Shown in pieces: positions 49,568-58,374 of a stretch of DNA of 64,000 nucleotides (positions within the stretch are counted from its first letter, which is position 1; each line of letters opens with the position of its first letter). This stretch comes from Nitrospira sp. ND1. Lineage in GTDB: Bacteria; Nitrospirota; Nitrospiria; Nitrospirales; Nitrospiraceae. The notes under the pieces were generated by a model, which saw only the letters and a program-made list of their open reading frames with translations, made no database searches and was not told where the DNA came from. The stretch covers positions 1,325,089 through 1,389,088 of the forward strand of contig NZ_FWEX01000006.1 of NCBI RefSeq assembly GCF_900170025.1, in the 5' to 3' direction. The position numbers were made by a program, and so were the translations under genes.

Positions 49568-50368
49568 ATGGCCGCTATGCATGACGTGCTGAGCCTCTTT
49601 AAACGGAATATCAATCAACTATTCGGGATTACGGTCGATATCCTCAACGTCGGCCGCTCTCTCCAGCAGCTGTCGCTGTCTATGCAAATTCTTGCGAATA
49701 ACGGCGTGGTCCAAGCGGCCAAAATTCCTGGTGGAAAAGGCCGGCCCATGCTGGCACTGGTCGAAATCCTGAACAACACCCCCAAAGAAATCCGACCGGA
49801 AGTGGAAGCTCTGGAGCATCTCTGTGCGGGGCTGGCCAAAGTCACCGCCAGCAGTTCGAATATTGTCTGGCGCTACCACCAATTGATTGCGAGCCTCCTC
49901 TCGGCGATGGCGCATGCGGAACCGACCTCAGCCTCGAAACATCTGGAGACGTTGTCTCACCTCCGCTTCACCACCGCCGCCGATGTGACCCAATTGATGC
50001 ACCATCCGGCGTTTTCGGACACCGGGGCACTCGAACGTGACAATCGCGCCTATATCGTCCATCTGTGCCAGACCAATCTCGCCGAACTGCATGAACGGCT
50101 GAAAGAGGCGCTGCGCTGTCTGGGGGAAACCCAGCAGGCGCTGGTCGGGCTGAAAACGATCGGCCTCACCGCGCGCTACATGGCCTTCTGCATCGCCTCG
50201 GAAGCGGCCGGATTGGCCGAGGCTGAAGCCAACTTCAAGAACCTGGCAACGGAAATTACCCATGTCGTGGACGATCTGGATGCGAAAACCCGCGCCATGA
50301 AAGAAGCCATCGAGCACGGGCAGGAACTCTTAGAACTGCTGCTGAAAGGGCACACGTATGCAAAGTAA
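49568..50368 (+). CDS. Helical protein resembling a chemoreceptor signalling hairpin
   Basis: This 266-residue, soluble, all-helical protein is not a recognised family. The segment LQQLSLSMQILANNGVVQAA plus KIPGGKGRPMLALVEIL can be laid over the cytoplasmic tip of methyl-accepting chemotaxis proteins (usual form ...LLALNAAIEAARAGE.GKGFAVVA.E). If so it is a soluble, divergent receptor-like signalling protein. It lacks membrane helices, a HAMP domain and obvious methylation sites. Its last 11 bp overlap the start of the oxygen-binding di-iron protein gene, so both are translated together. In Treponema denticola an ODP works with an MCP in oxygen sensing, which supports the link. The start is uncertain between ATG 49568 and 49577. 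Confidence 0.6.
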   Translation: MAAMHDVLSLFKRNINQLFGITVDILNVGRSLQQLSLSMQILANNGVVQAAKIPGGKGRPMLALVEILNNTPKEIRPEVEALEHLCAGLAKVTASSSNIVWRYHQLIASLLSAMAHAEPTSASKHLETLSHLRFTTAADVTQLMHHPAFSDTGALERDNRAYIVHLCQTNLAELHERLKEALRCLGETQQALVGLKTIGLTARYMAFCIASEAAGLAEAEANFKNLATEITHVVDDLDAKTRAMKEAIEHGQELLELLLKGHTYAK

Positions 50369-51137
50369 AGTCTTGTACAACCAGGACGGCCACCAGTGGA
50401 TCGTCATCGGCCGGGACCCCGAAAAGGACAGCCACGTCATCGATACGAATGAGTACGTCATCATCAATCGCGGCCATGCCATGCTGCTGGACCCGGGCGG
50501 CATTCAGATCTTCCCGCAGGTCCTGGCGGAGCTCGCGAAGTATGTACGCATGCAGGATATCAAGGTGATCTTTGCCAGCCACCAGGATCCGGATATCTGC
50601 TCGTCGCTGGCCATGTGGCTCGACCTCAACCCGACGATTAAAACCTACTGTTCCTGGCTGTGGACCGGCTTCGTCAGCCATTTCAGTACCGGCGCGGTGA
50701 TTACGTTGAACCCCATTCCGGACCAGGGGATGCGCATCAGGATCGGCGACGAAGGCCCTGAGGTTGAAGCCGTTCCGGCCCACTACTGTCATTCCTCCGG
50801 CAATTTCTCCCTGTACGATCCGACGGCAGGGATTCTGTTCTCGGGGGACATCGGCGGCGCCCTGGTCCCGGATCACCATGCCAGTCTGGTCGTCACCGAT
50901 TTCGAACAGCACATCCAATACATGCGTGGGTTTCACCTGCGCTGGATGCCGTCCACCGTCGCCCTGCGCGGATGGACACAACGAGTCCGCGCCATCAAGC
51001 CCCGTATGATCTGCCCGCAGCACGGCTCGATCTTCGAAGGCGAGATGGTCGGCAAACTGCTGGACTGGCTGGACAGCCTGGAAGTGGGTCAGTGGAAGGA
51101 CAGCGCCGCCAAGACCGACACACGCGCGGCGGCCTGA
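50358..51137 (+). CDS. ODP-type di-iron oxygen-binding protein (MBL fold)
   Basis: This 259-residue protein has the metallo-beta-lactamase-like fold of flavodiiron proteins but lacks their flavodoxin domain. Metal ligands visible are ASHQDPD (His75 and two aspartates; the classic motif is HxExDH, so the Glu is Asp and the last His is Ile), HYCHSSGNF, LFSGDIGG and ICPQHGSIF. These match ODP proteins, which bind O2 at a di-iron site and report on oxygen. It overlaps the MCP-like gene upstream by 11 bp. Oxygen reduction as in full flavodiiron proteins would need a separate flavodoxin or rubredoxin. Such a rubredoxin-like domain occurs in the gene at 53922. Function as a sensor is inference. Confidence 0.8.
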   Translation: MQSKVLYNQDGHQWIVIGRDPEKDSHVIDTNEYVIINRGHAMLLDPGGIQIFPQVLAELAKYVRMQDIKVIFASHQDPDICSSLAMWLDLNPTIKTYCSWLWTGFVSHFSTGAVITLNPIPDQGMRIRIGDEGPEVEAVPAHYCHSSGNFSLYDPTAGILFSGDIGGALVPDHHASLVVTDFEQHIQYMRGFHLRWMPSTVALRGWTQRVRAIKPRMICPQHGSIFEGEMVGKLLDWLDSLEVGQWKDSAAKTDTRAAA

Positions 51138-51228
51138 TCGCCGATCGCCCACCGATCATTTCCATCACATCCGTCCCACCGGCACCGCTACCTTGACAAC
51201 AGGCAAAAGCGGGTGCTACCACCCTCCC

Positions 51229-52005
51229 ATGGTGCGGACGGAACGATCTTCCATACATGATCAGCCGGAAGGGGCGGCAAAGGCCGTCTCAACCTGGTCC
51301 GGGCAGGCGCGCGAACAGGCCGTCCAACGGATGTTCACCGCGATCGCGGGCGTCTACGATCTCAACAACACCCTGCTGAGTTTCGGCCTTCATCACCATT
51401 GGAAACGCCTCACGGCTTCGTATGTGCCCACCGTAACGAACGGACGCGCACTCGACATCGGCGCCGGCACGGCGGATCTCGCCCTCTTGATTGAACCCAA
51501 AATGGGCGAGCAGGGCCACGTCATCGCCTCCGATTTGAACCATGCGATGTTGGCGGAAGGACTGAGAAAAGTCACCGGGCGCGGGCTCCGCGACCGGATT
51601 ACCTGCCTGCAGGCCAATGCCGAGCAGCTGGGCTTCCCCGACGAGACCTTCCATGCCGTGACCACCGGTTTCTGCATGCGCAACGTGGGCAACCTGACGC
51701 AGGCGTTCACGGAAATCCGTCGGGTGCTGCGGCCAGGCGGTCGATTCGTCTGCCTGGAGTTTTCACGACCGGCCTATGGCTGGCTGCGCGGCCTCTACGA
51801 TTGGTATTCGTTTCGTCTACTTCCCTGGATCGGCACCAAGGTCGCACGAGACCGGACTGGGGTCTACGAATACCTCCCGGCGTCGATCCGCACCTTTCCC
51901 GATCAGGAGCGGTTGGCCACCCTGTTACGCGAAGCCGGATTTCGCCAGGTGGAGTACCGGAACCTCACCGGGGGCATTGTCGCCATCCACATCGCAACCA
52001 AGTAA
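51229..52005 (+). CDS. ubiE: Demethylmenaquinone/ubiquinone-type C-methyltransferase
   Basis: This 258-residue protein belongs to the UbiE/MenG family, which methylates the ring of (demethyl)menaquinone or the ubiquinone precursor using S-adenosylmethionine. Features are FTAIAGVYDLNNTLLSFGLH near the start, the SAM-binding LDIGAGTADLALLI, the typical ITCLQANAEQLGFPDETFHA, GFCMRNVGN and CLEFSRP. The start is ATG at 51229; a TTG at 51193 is less likely. A quinone methyltransferase fits an organism running complex I and cytochromes. MenG (demethylmenaquinone) is the safer reading, since the host lineage is guessed to use menaquinone. Nothing else in the window is clearly a quinone-synthesis gene. 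Confidence 0.85.
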   Translation: MVRTERSSIHDQPEGAAKAVSTWSGQAREQAVQRMFTAIAGVYDLNNTLLSFGLHHHWKRLTASYVPTVTNGRALDIGAGTADLALLIEPKMGEQGHVIASDLNHAMLAEGLRKVTGRGLRDRITCLQANAEQLGFPDETFHAVTTGFCMRNVGNLTQAFTEIRRVLRPGGRFVCLEFSRPAYGWLRGLYDWYSFRLLPWIGTKVARDRTGVYEYLPASIRTFPDQERLATLLREAGFRQVEYRNLTGGIVAIHIATK

Positions 52006-52010
52006 CAAAG

Positions 52011-52094
52011 AGCGTATGGCCTATGGCGAATAGCACCAGGAGCAGGGAACAATTCCTTTCTCACCTGTCAGTCATACGCTATTAGCCATCAGCT
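52011..52094. repeat. Short intergenic inverted repeat (copy 3)
   Basis: AGCGTATG (52011-52018) and CATACGCT (52073-52080) are perfect inverted arms, and ATGGCGAATAGC with GCTATTAGCCAT pair with one mismatch. The 9-mer GCCATCAGC (52085-52093) matches 9738-9746. The element fills the gap between ubiE and the B12 radical SAM gene. Confidence 0.55.
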
Positions 52095-52100
52095 CCGACC

Positions 52101-53756
52101 ATGGAATCCATTCTCTACATTTTCCTCCCCTGCAAGAAGGTGTACCCGATCGGGGTCACCTATCTGGCCGACTTCATCCATCGCCGGAAACCGGAAGTGC
52201 GGCAACGCATTCTCGACCTCTCGTTGTTTTCAGAGTCACAGCGCAGCCAGGCGATTCGCGATGCCGCGCTTGAGTTCAAGCCGGACCTTGTGTGTTTTTC
52301 ATGGCGGGATATTCAGATTTTCTCTCCCCATGAAGGCGATGCCTCGCTGGAGCATGCCTTCAATTTCTATTTCGCCGGGAACCCCATCAAGCGGGTGGCG
52401 GCGTCGTTCGCCGGGCTGAAGCAGCTCTATCGCTACTACAGCCACATTCGCGCCAACCTGTCGTACCCCTGGCTGGTCCGGAAGGAATTCCCTAAAACGC
52501 AGATCATGATCGGCGGCGGAGCCTTCACGGCCTTTGCGGATCAGTTGATCGAAAAACTGCCGGAAGGAACCATCGGCATTTTAGGCGAAGGGGAAGATGC
52601 GATCCTGAAGGTGGTCAACGGCGAATCGCTGGAAAACGAACGCTATATCATTCGCGAGGGGAAACAGACGCGCAAGGGCAACCAGGGCTCGCCGGCGCTG
52701 CTCGATGCCTTGACCGTCGATCTGCCCTATCTCACCTCCATTTTCCCTCAGCACGCCGCCTATATGGATGAATCAATCGGCGTGCAGACGAAACGTGGCT
52801 GCCCGTACGACTGCGCCTTCTGTCTGTATCCTTATATTGAAGGCAAACGCGTGCGGTACCGGCCGCCGGAAATGGTCGTCAAGGATATCTCTCAGCACTA
52901 TCATCAATGGGGTGCCCGGCGTTTCTGGTTTACCGATGCCCAGTTCATTACCGGGAAGGAAGCCTATCCGCAGTGCACCGAGATCCTCGAACGGATTGTG
53001 AGTGAAAAACTTGAGATCGAGTGGTCCGGTTACATCCGCACCTCGTTGATCACGCCGGAGCTGGCCAAGTTAATGGTGCGATCGGGCGTCGGAGATCTGG
53101 AAGTCGCCATCACATCCGGGTCGCAAGAGGTGTTGAATAACCTGCACATGGGCTTCAAACTCGAACGCCTCTACGACGGGTGCCGCTATCTGGCAGAAGC
53201 CGGCTTCAAGGGCAAGGTCATCCTCAATTATTCACTGAACTCCCCGAAGGAGACGGAAGAAAGCCTGCTCCAGAGCGTCGAGTCCTACAAGAAGGTCGCG
53301 TCGATCCTGGGAGAGGAACGGGTCTTCCCCTTGATGTTCTTCCTTGGTATCCAGCCCAATACAGACCTGGAACACCGGCTGCTAGAAGAAGGCTACCTCT
53401 CGGCCGGATACAACCCGCTCATGCTGACGCCGACGAGTATTCGCAAACTCCTCTATAATCCGGCACCGTTGAACAAACTCATCGCGAAAGCCTGCCTCGC
53501 CGCATGGGAACGAAAAGAAGGAAGCCGCGATCCCCGAGCCTGGACCGGATCCCTCTCCCAAACCGCCTCTCTAACGACCCCCTCCGGTCCGAAGCCTGAC
53601 ACGGCCCACTATGCCGATGCGAATCTCATTCGCGGCATTCAAAACAACTCCGGACGGGACGCGCTGTTGACCCTGGAGGAGATACTCCGCTCGCGTCGCC
53701 CGGCTCAGCCGACAGCCGCCACCACCGAAAAGACGGCTGTGAGTCCAATGAGTTAG
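52101..53756 (+). CDS. B12-binding-type radical SAM protein
   Basis: This 551-residue enzyme has an N-terminal region in the position of a cobalamin-binding domain (about 1-190, with YLADFIHRRKPEVRQRILDL and GGGAFTAFADQLIEKLPEG). The radical SAM core (about 220-440) has the [4Fe-4S] motif RGCPYDCAFCLYPY, with cysteines at about 234, 238 and 241. A C-terminal extension is low-complexity and probably flexible. Enzymes of this architecture carry out methylations, cyclisations and other radical rearrangements on diverse substrates. The substrate cannot be told from sequence. It follows ubiE on the same strand and precedes the PCP_red module, so a role in tetrapyrrole, quinone or lipid chemistry is possible but unproven. 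Confidence 0.82.
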   Translation: MESILYIFLPCKKVYPIGVTYLADFIHRRKPEVRQRILDLSLFSESQRSQAIRDAALEFKPDLVCFSWRDIQIFSPHEGDASLEHAFNFYFAGNPIKRVAASFAGLKQLYRYYSHIRANLSYPWLVRKEFPKTQIMIGGGAFTAFADQLIEKLPEGTIGILGEGEDAILKVVNGESLENERYIIREGKQTRKGNQGSPALLDALTVDLPYLTSIFPQHAAYMDESIGVQTKRGCPYDCAFCLYPYIEGKRVRYRPPEMVVKDISQHYHQWGARRFWFTDAQFITGKEAYPQCTEILERIVSEKLEIEWSGYIRTSLITPELAKLMVRSGVGDLEVAITSGSQEVLNNLHMGFKLERLYDGCRYLAEAGFKGKVILNYSLNSPKETEESLLQSVESYKKVASILGEERVFPLMFFLGIQPNTDLEHRLLEEGYLSAGYNPLMLTPTSIRKLLYNPAPLNKLIAKACLAAWERKEGSRDPRAWTGSLSQTASLTTPSGPKPDTAHYADANLIRGIQNNSGRDALLTLEEILRSRRPAQPTAATTEKTAVSPMS

Positions 53757-53921
53757 CCGTTATTCACAGGCCCCTGCACGCCCCTTGGTTTGCTTGCATT
53801 CCCCGAGAACACGGTGCTATCATGCCGCTTCTTTTGGGGTAAAGTTCCATTCAACCGTTTGAATTCTTGGCGGTTCTCTGATCTCATCCCCCTGTAGAGT
53901 GTTTGCCTAGGAGGCGTCTCG

Positions 53922-56033
53922 ATGTACAAGACCATTTATATCCCGGTCGATAATTCCGACCATTCCAATACAGCCGTCGACGTTGGAGTCGAATTGGCGA
54001 AAACCTACGGTTCAAAGATTGTGGGCAGCCACGTCTATGCCGCCAAGATGCACGATAAGCGTTTTAAGCAGATGGAGGCCGGCCTTCCCGAGGAATATCA
54101 CGACGAGAAGGAACTCGACCGCCAGCGCCAGATCCACGATTCGCTGATTACCCGCGGGCTCCAGATCATCACGGATTCCTACCTCGACTACGTTGATAAA
54201 AAGTGCAACGAGGCGAACCTGCCTGTCGAACGCCGTTCCTTAGAAGGTCGCAACTGGAAAGTGCTGGCGGAGGACATCAATACCAATGCCTATGATCTCG
54301 TCATCATGGGAGCCTTGGGAGTCGGAGCGGTCAAAGACAGCGTGATCGGCAGCAACACCGAGCGGGTCCTGCGACGCGTACGAAACTCCGACATGTTGAT
54401 CATCAAGCAGCCGACTCCGGTAGGCACCGGCAAGATCGTTGTGGCCGTGGACGGCAGTCCCTACTCCTTCGGCGGACTCATGACCGGTTTGGCGTTAGGC
54501 AAAGCGTTTAATGTGCCGGTCGAAGCTATCTCCGCCTTCGATCCCTACTTCCATTACGCGGCGTTCCACAGCATTTCCGGGGTGCTCAACGAAGAGGCGG
54601 GCAAGGTCTTCCGCTTCAAGGAGCAGGAGAAGCTGCACGAAGAAGTCATCGACAGCGGTCTGGCAAAAATCTACCAGTCGCACCTGGATATCTCCCGCGA
54701 GATCGCCCAAGCCGAGCAGACCGATGTAAAAACGACCCTCCTGGACGGGAAAGCCTTCGAGAAGATCATTCAATACGTGCGAAAAGAAAATCCTTGGCTG
54801 CTCATCGTGGGCCGCATCGGCGTCCACAGCGACGAGGATATGGACATCGGCAGCAACACGGAAAACCTGCTGCGTTCCGCGTCCTGTAACATTTTGGTGT
54901 CGAATCGGAAGTATGTGCCACCGATCGATACGCAGGCGGAATACACCATTGCCTGGACCGAAGAAGCCCTGCGCCGGATGGAACGGATTCCCGTGTTTGC
55001 CCGCGGAGTGGCTAAGACCGCCATTCACCGGTACGCTATTGAGAAGGGCCACACGATTATCAGCAATACGGTCGTCGACTCTGCCGTCGGACATATTCTC
55101 CCCAAGGGAGCGATGGATGCGATGCGGGCGTTGGGCGGGAATCTGGATGCCGCCGGAATCGATCGCGACAAGATGCAGGCCGACGATTCAGTCGCACAGG
55201 ACCTGATGGGTTCCACCTTGAGCGGCATGATGACCCAAGTGGTCGAGGAAAAGCCGGTCAACAGCCCCGGTACCCAGGCCTATCTGGATCGCATGAGCCA
55301 GAACTACTTTGTCTGCGACGGGTGCGGATATATCGGAAAGGGCGACACGCCGGTGAAATGCCCGGTGTGCAGCGCCGAAGGGGATCGCTTTAAACAAGTC
55401 GACAAGACGATCTTCGAAGCGGCCGCCAAGGCCGAGGGTGGGCTTGAGACCGATCTCGCCTACGACGATGTCCCGATGCAGTGGACCAAGGATGCGAAGG
55501 AAGCGATTCGCGCCGTCCCGGCCGGGTTCCAACGTCGCCGGGCCAAAGCCAAAATCGAAAAGAGTGCCCGCAAGCTCGGCATGACCACAATTACGCTGGA
55601 ATATGCCGGTCCGATGATTCAAGAGGCGGCAGCGGAAGACTATACGCCCATCTTTGCAAACAAGGGTACGGGAACCACTCCTCAACAGTCCCCTGAGGCA
55701 GCCGAAACCAACGGAGCCGACGCTCATGCCAAGAACGGCCATGGCGAAGAACCGGCTCCGGTTCCTCAGGAAACCGTGTCGCCCTATACCTGGACGCCGG
55801 ATGCTCAGGGTCGTTTGGACCGCGCACCGGAAGGGTTTATGCGGGAATGCACCAAGGCCCTGATCGAAAAACATGCCGATAAAATCGGCACGACGGTCAT
55901 CACCCTGGAAGTGGCAACTGAGGGAATCGAGCAGGCGAAGGGCTACATGGCCGATGCCATGAAGACCGGCAATCTGAAAGATATGATCGCCAACCTGACC
56001 GGCTCCTCCAGCAAAACCGGGGCGAACCGGTGA
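53922..56033 (+). CDS. Universal stress protein fused to rubredoxin-like and three PCP_red domains
   Basis: This 703-residue protein begins with two UspA domains (about 1-160 and 165-325; YDLVIMGALGVGAVKDSVIGS and LLIVGRIGVHSDEDMDIGS hold the ATP-binding G-2x-G-9x-G[S/T] pattern). Then follow a PCP_red-like domain (about 341-395, IAWTEEALRRMERIPVFARG), a rubredoxin-like knuckle (about 464-483, VCDGCGY and KCPVCS), and two more PCP_red-like units (about 520-565 and 622-670, each beginning W-T-x-D-A). PCP_red is otherwise known from the C-terminus of the BchB subunit of dark protochlorophyllide reductase. AGGAGG at 53909-53914 marks the start. The stop codon overlaps the next start by one base (TGATG). 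Function unknown; stress-, metal- or tetrapyrrole-linked by inference. Confidence 0.85.
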   Translation: MYKTIYIPVDNSDHSNTAVDVGVELAKTYGSKIVGSHVYAAKMHDKRFKQMEAGLPEEYHDEKELDRQRQIHDSLITRGLQIITDSYLDYVDKKCNEANLPVERRSLEGRNWKVLAEDINTNAYDLVIMGALGVGAVKDSVIGSNTERVLRRVRNSDMLIIKQPTPVGTGKIVVAVDGSPYSFGGLMTGLALGKAFNVPVEAISAFDPYFHYAAFHSISGVLNEEAGKVFRFKEQEKLHEEVIDSGLAKIYQSHLDISREIAQAEQTDVKTTLLDGKAFEKIIQYVRKENPWLLIVGRIGVHSDEDMDIGSNTENLLRSASCNILVSNRKYVPPIDTQAEYTIAWTEEALRRMERIPVFARGVAKTAIHRYAIEKGHTIISNTVVDSAVGHILPKGAMDAMRALGGNLDAAGIDRDKMQADDSVAQDLMGSTLSGMMTQVVEEKPVNSPGTQAYLDRMSQNYFVCDGCGYIGKGDTPVKCPVCSAEGDRFKQVDKTIFEAAAKAEGGLETDLAYDDVPMQWTKDAKEAIRAVPAGFQRRRAKAKIEKSARKLGMTTITLEYAGPMIQEAAAEDYTPIFANKGTGTTPQQSPEAAETNGADAHAKNGHGEEPAPVPQETVSPYTWTPDAQGRLDRAPEGFMRECTKALIEKHADKIGTTVITLEVATEGIEQAKGYMADAMKTGNLKDMIANLTGSSSKTGANR

Positions 56034-57436
56034 TGGGAAAGTCACTGCCGGTTCTCAATTTCCCGTTCCTCGGAGATAAGCTGGAGTCTCTCCAGCAACA
56101 AATCTCGAAGTTCATCTCCCCGACTTCCCCCTCGGCTGCGCCGAACGACGGTCGCACGGTCGATGACTTTAAACCCTATCTGGTCGCGCTGAACCTCACC
56201 AAGCGCTGCAACCTCAAGTGTGATCACTGTTATCTCGATGCTACGACCAAAGCCGGCGGCGGGTCGGATGAGCTCAGTACGGAAGAGTGCTTCCGTCTCA
56301 TCGATCAAATCGCCGAGGTGAACAAAGGATGCCTGCTGGTGATCACCGGCGGAGAACCGCTGGTGCGTCCCGACATCCTGGACATCGCCCGACATGCCGT
56401 GGGGCTCGGCTTCATCGTCGTGTTCGGCACCAATGGCATGTTGATCAACGATCGCATGGCAAAAACGCTGGTCGAGATCGGTGTCATGGGCGTCGGCATC
56501 AGCATCGACTCGCTTGATCCGGACAAGCACGATCAGTTCCGTGGTGTCCCCGGTGCCTTTGCCAGCGCATTGGCCGGCATCGAGGCCTGCAAACGCAATG
56601 GTCTGCAGTTCCAGGTTCACTTCAGTGCGCAGCCCATGAACTATCAGGAATTGCCTGCAGTCGTGGAATGGGCCCACACCCTCGGCGCACGGGTCCTGAA
56701 CGTGTTCTTCATGGTCTGCACTGGACGCGGCGAAGAACTGACGGATATCACACCCCAACAGTACGAAGAGGTTCTTGGCTATCTTGTGGATTGCCAGGAC
56801 CAGTACAAAGATATGCTGGTACGCGCCCGCTGCGCTCCGCATTTCAAGCGACTGGCCTACGAAAAAGATCCCAATTCCCCTCTGACCAAAGCCACCGGAT
56901 ATATGGGCGGAGGCTGTCTGGCAGGGACGAATTACGCGCGAGTCACTCCGAACGGGGAACTGACCCCCTGTCCCTACATGCCGCTATCGGCCGGAAATGT
57001 TCGCGAGACGAGTTTTGTCGATTTGTGGGAACGCTCGGATGTGTTCAATTCCTTCCGCTACCCCCAACTCAAGGGCAAATGCGGCGATTGCGAGTACACG
57101 GACATCTGCGGCGGCTGTCGGGCTCGACCCTACGTAGATCACGGCGACTGGCTCGATGAAGACCAATGGTGCCTGTACACCCCCAAGGGCGGAGACAAGA
57201 TCAAGGTCGCTTTCAACACTCCGGAAGAGACCGATATTGCATGGGATGAGGCCTCGGCGCTTCGACTCAGCCGAATCCCCTATTTCCTGCGGGCCATGGT
57301 CAAGAAGGGCGTGGAGCGCCATGCGAGAGAAACCGGAATCGCGATGATTACCGTTGAGTTGATGGAAGAGCTGCGGAAAAAGCGCTTTGGAAACGACGCG
57401 CCGGTCTTCAATTTCGATATGCGAGGGAAGGACTAG
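56033..57436 (+). CDS. NirJ/AhbC-like radical SAM-SPASM protein with C-terminal PCP_red domain
   Basis: This 467-residue protein has a radical SAM core with KRCNLKCDHCYLDA (Cys58, 62 and 65), GGEPLVRPDILDIARHAV and DSLDPDKHDQFRG. The SPASM region (about 300-385) reads GGGCLAGTNYARVTPNGELT, CGDCEYTDICGGCRARPYV. This is the pattern of NirJ and AhbC/AhbD, the enzymes of heme d1 and siroheme-dependent heme synthesis. A PCP_red-like segment follows (about 400-450, IAWDEASALRLSRIPYFLRA). It is translationally coupled to the USP-PCP_red gene (ATG inside the TGATG stop), so the products probably work as a pair. The start is ATG 56033 (a GTG three bases earlier is the alternative). Likely substrate: a tetrapyrrole or a peptide; this is inferred from family resemblance only. 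Confidence 0.82.
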   Translation: MGKSLPVLNFPFLGDKLESLQQQISKFISPTSPSAAPNDGRTVDDFKPYLVALNLTKRCNLKCDHCYLDATTKAGGGSDELSTEECFRLIDQIAEVNKGCLLVITGGEPLVRPDILDIARHAVGLGFIVVFGTNGMLINDRMAKTLVEIGVMGVGISIDSLDPDKHDQFRGVPGAFASALAGIEACKRNGLQFQVHFSAQPMNYQELPAVVEWAHTLGARVLNVFFMVCTGRGEELTDITPQQYEEVLGYLVDCQDQYKDMLVRARCAPHFKRLAYEKDPNSPLTKATGYMGGGCLAGTNYARVTPNGELTPCPYMPLSAGNVRETSFVDLWERSDVFNSFRYPQLKGKCGDCEYTDICGGCRARPYVDHGDWLDEDQWCLYTPKGGDKIKVAFNTPEETDIAWDEASALRLSRIPYFLRAMVKKGVERHARETGIAMITVELMEELRKKRFGNDAPVFNFDMRGKD

Positions 57437-57506
57437 GGACCGGGCGCCACGCAGGACCTACGGTAGCCCCAGCTACATTCGCTGGTCGCCCCTGACCGAT
57501 CTATAA

Positions 57507-58022
57507 ATGGATTCCGTACAAAGTATCTTCCTCGATCTGAATCAACTGATTCCGATCGTCAATCACTGGCTCCATCTCCTCTCAGCTGTGATCTGGATCG
57601 GCGGCCTCGCGTTCATCGTGATGGCCGTCAAGCCGGGGCTTCGAGAAGCCGCCCTACCCAAGGAATATGTCCGCCCGATCACCGACGCCTTTTACAAGCA
57701 TTACAAGCGGGTGGCGGGGATCCTGTTGGTCGTCCTGCTGTTCACGGGCGGCATCAACCTCCACTACGTCAATCAGATCTTCGTCTCGCAGACCGGCCAG
57801 GGCATGCAGAACCATCCCAAGTACCTCTGGATTTTCTGCATCAAGCTGATTCTGGTCTTGTGCCTGCTCACGCTGTTTCTCTACACCGTCATTTTCAAGT
57901 CGGATCAGGACGAGGAAGAGGAAGGCGAAAACTACGAATCGATTCCGTTTCAACGCGCCGCGCTCTGGATGGGCTTCTTCATCATCCTCTGCGCCGCTGC
58001 CATGAAACATCTCCACCAGTAG
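57507..58022 (+). CDS. CopD-like membrane protein
   Basis: This 171-residue membrane protein has about four helices. VNHWLHLLSAVIWIGGLAFI at the N-terminus and HKRVAGILLVVLLFTGGINL fit the CopD/cytochrome-b-like family of small membrane proteins. Histidines in helices 1 and 4 (NHWLHLL and MKHLHQ at the C-terminus) could hold heme or copper. An acidic loop (QDEEEEGENYE) precedes the last helix. The gene lies 70 bp after the radical SAM gene on the same strand and may belong with it. CopD members are linked to copper import or membrane heme proteins; which applies here is open. Confidence 0.75.
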   Translation: MDSVQSIFLDLNQLIPIVNHWLHLLSAVIWIGGLAFIVMAVKPGLREAALPKEYVRPITDAFYKHYKRVAGILLVVLLFTGGINLHYVNQIFVSQTGQGMQNHPKYLWIFCIKLILVLCLLTLFLYTVIFKSDQDEEEEGENYESIPFQRAALWMGFFIILCAAAMKHLHQ

Positions 58023-58374
58023 CAAGTTCGCTTCTTCCGCATATCGTTTTCATCAACTGCGCTGTATCTCTTCAGATACCCCATGCGCTTGACCCGCTCT
58101 TCCCTTTCCATACCGGACGAGACGGGCTTCAAACCTGCCACCCGCCACGCATCGCACTCAAAAAATAAATGGCTTTCGTGTACCGATCCAGGTACCCTTC
58201 CCGCGCTTATGGCATATGAGTTGCTTCTCAGCACCTGAGTGAGTGCGGCGCTTGCCTCCATCAGTGCCGTCGCAATCAGTGAATGAATGATGCATGCGCG
58301 TCAGGTTGACCAACCCCTGGATCAATCATGCACTACCCGTTCAGATAATCTCGCCCACCATGAGGAGATGGACC
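58023..58374 (+). promoter_or_regulatory. Intergenic region with sigma-54-like promoter
   Basis: No gene was found in this 352-bp gap. TGGCA-TATGAG-TTGCTT at 58210-58226 keeps GG-N10-GC spacing (58211-58224) and a good match to TGGCAC-N5-TTGC, the -24/-12 consensus of sigma-54 promoters. It is about 150 bp before the di-heme cytochrome gene. A cognate enhancer-binding activator was not found in the window. Confidence 0.5.
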
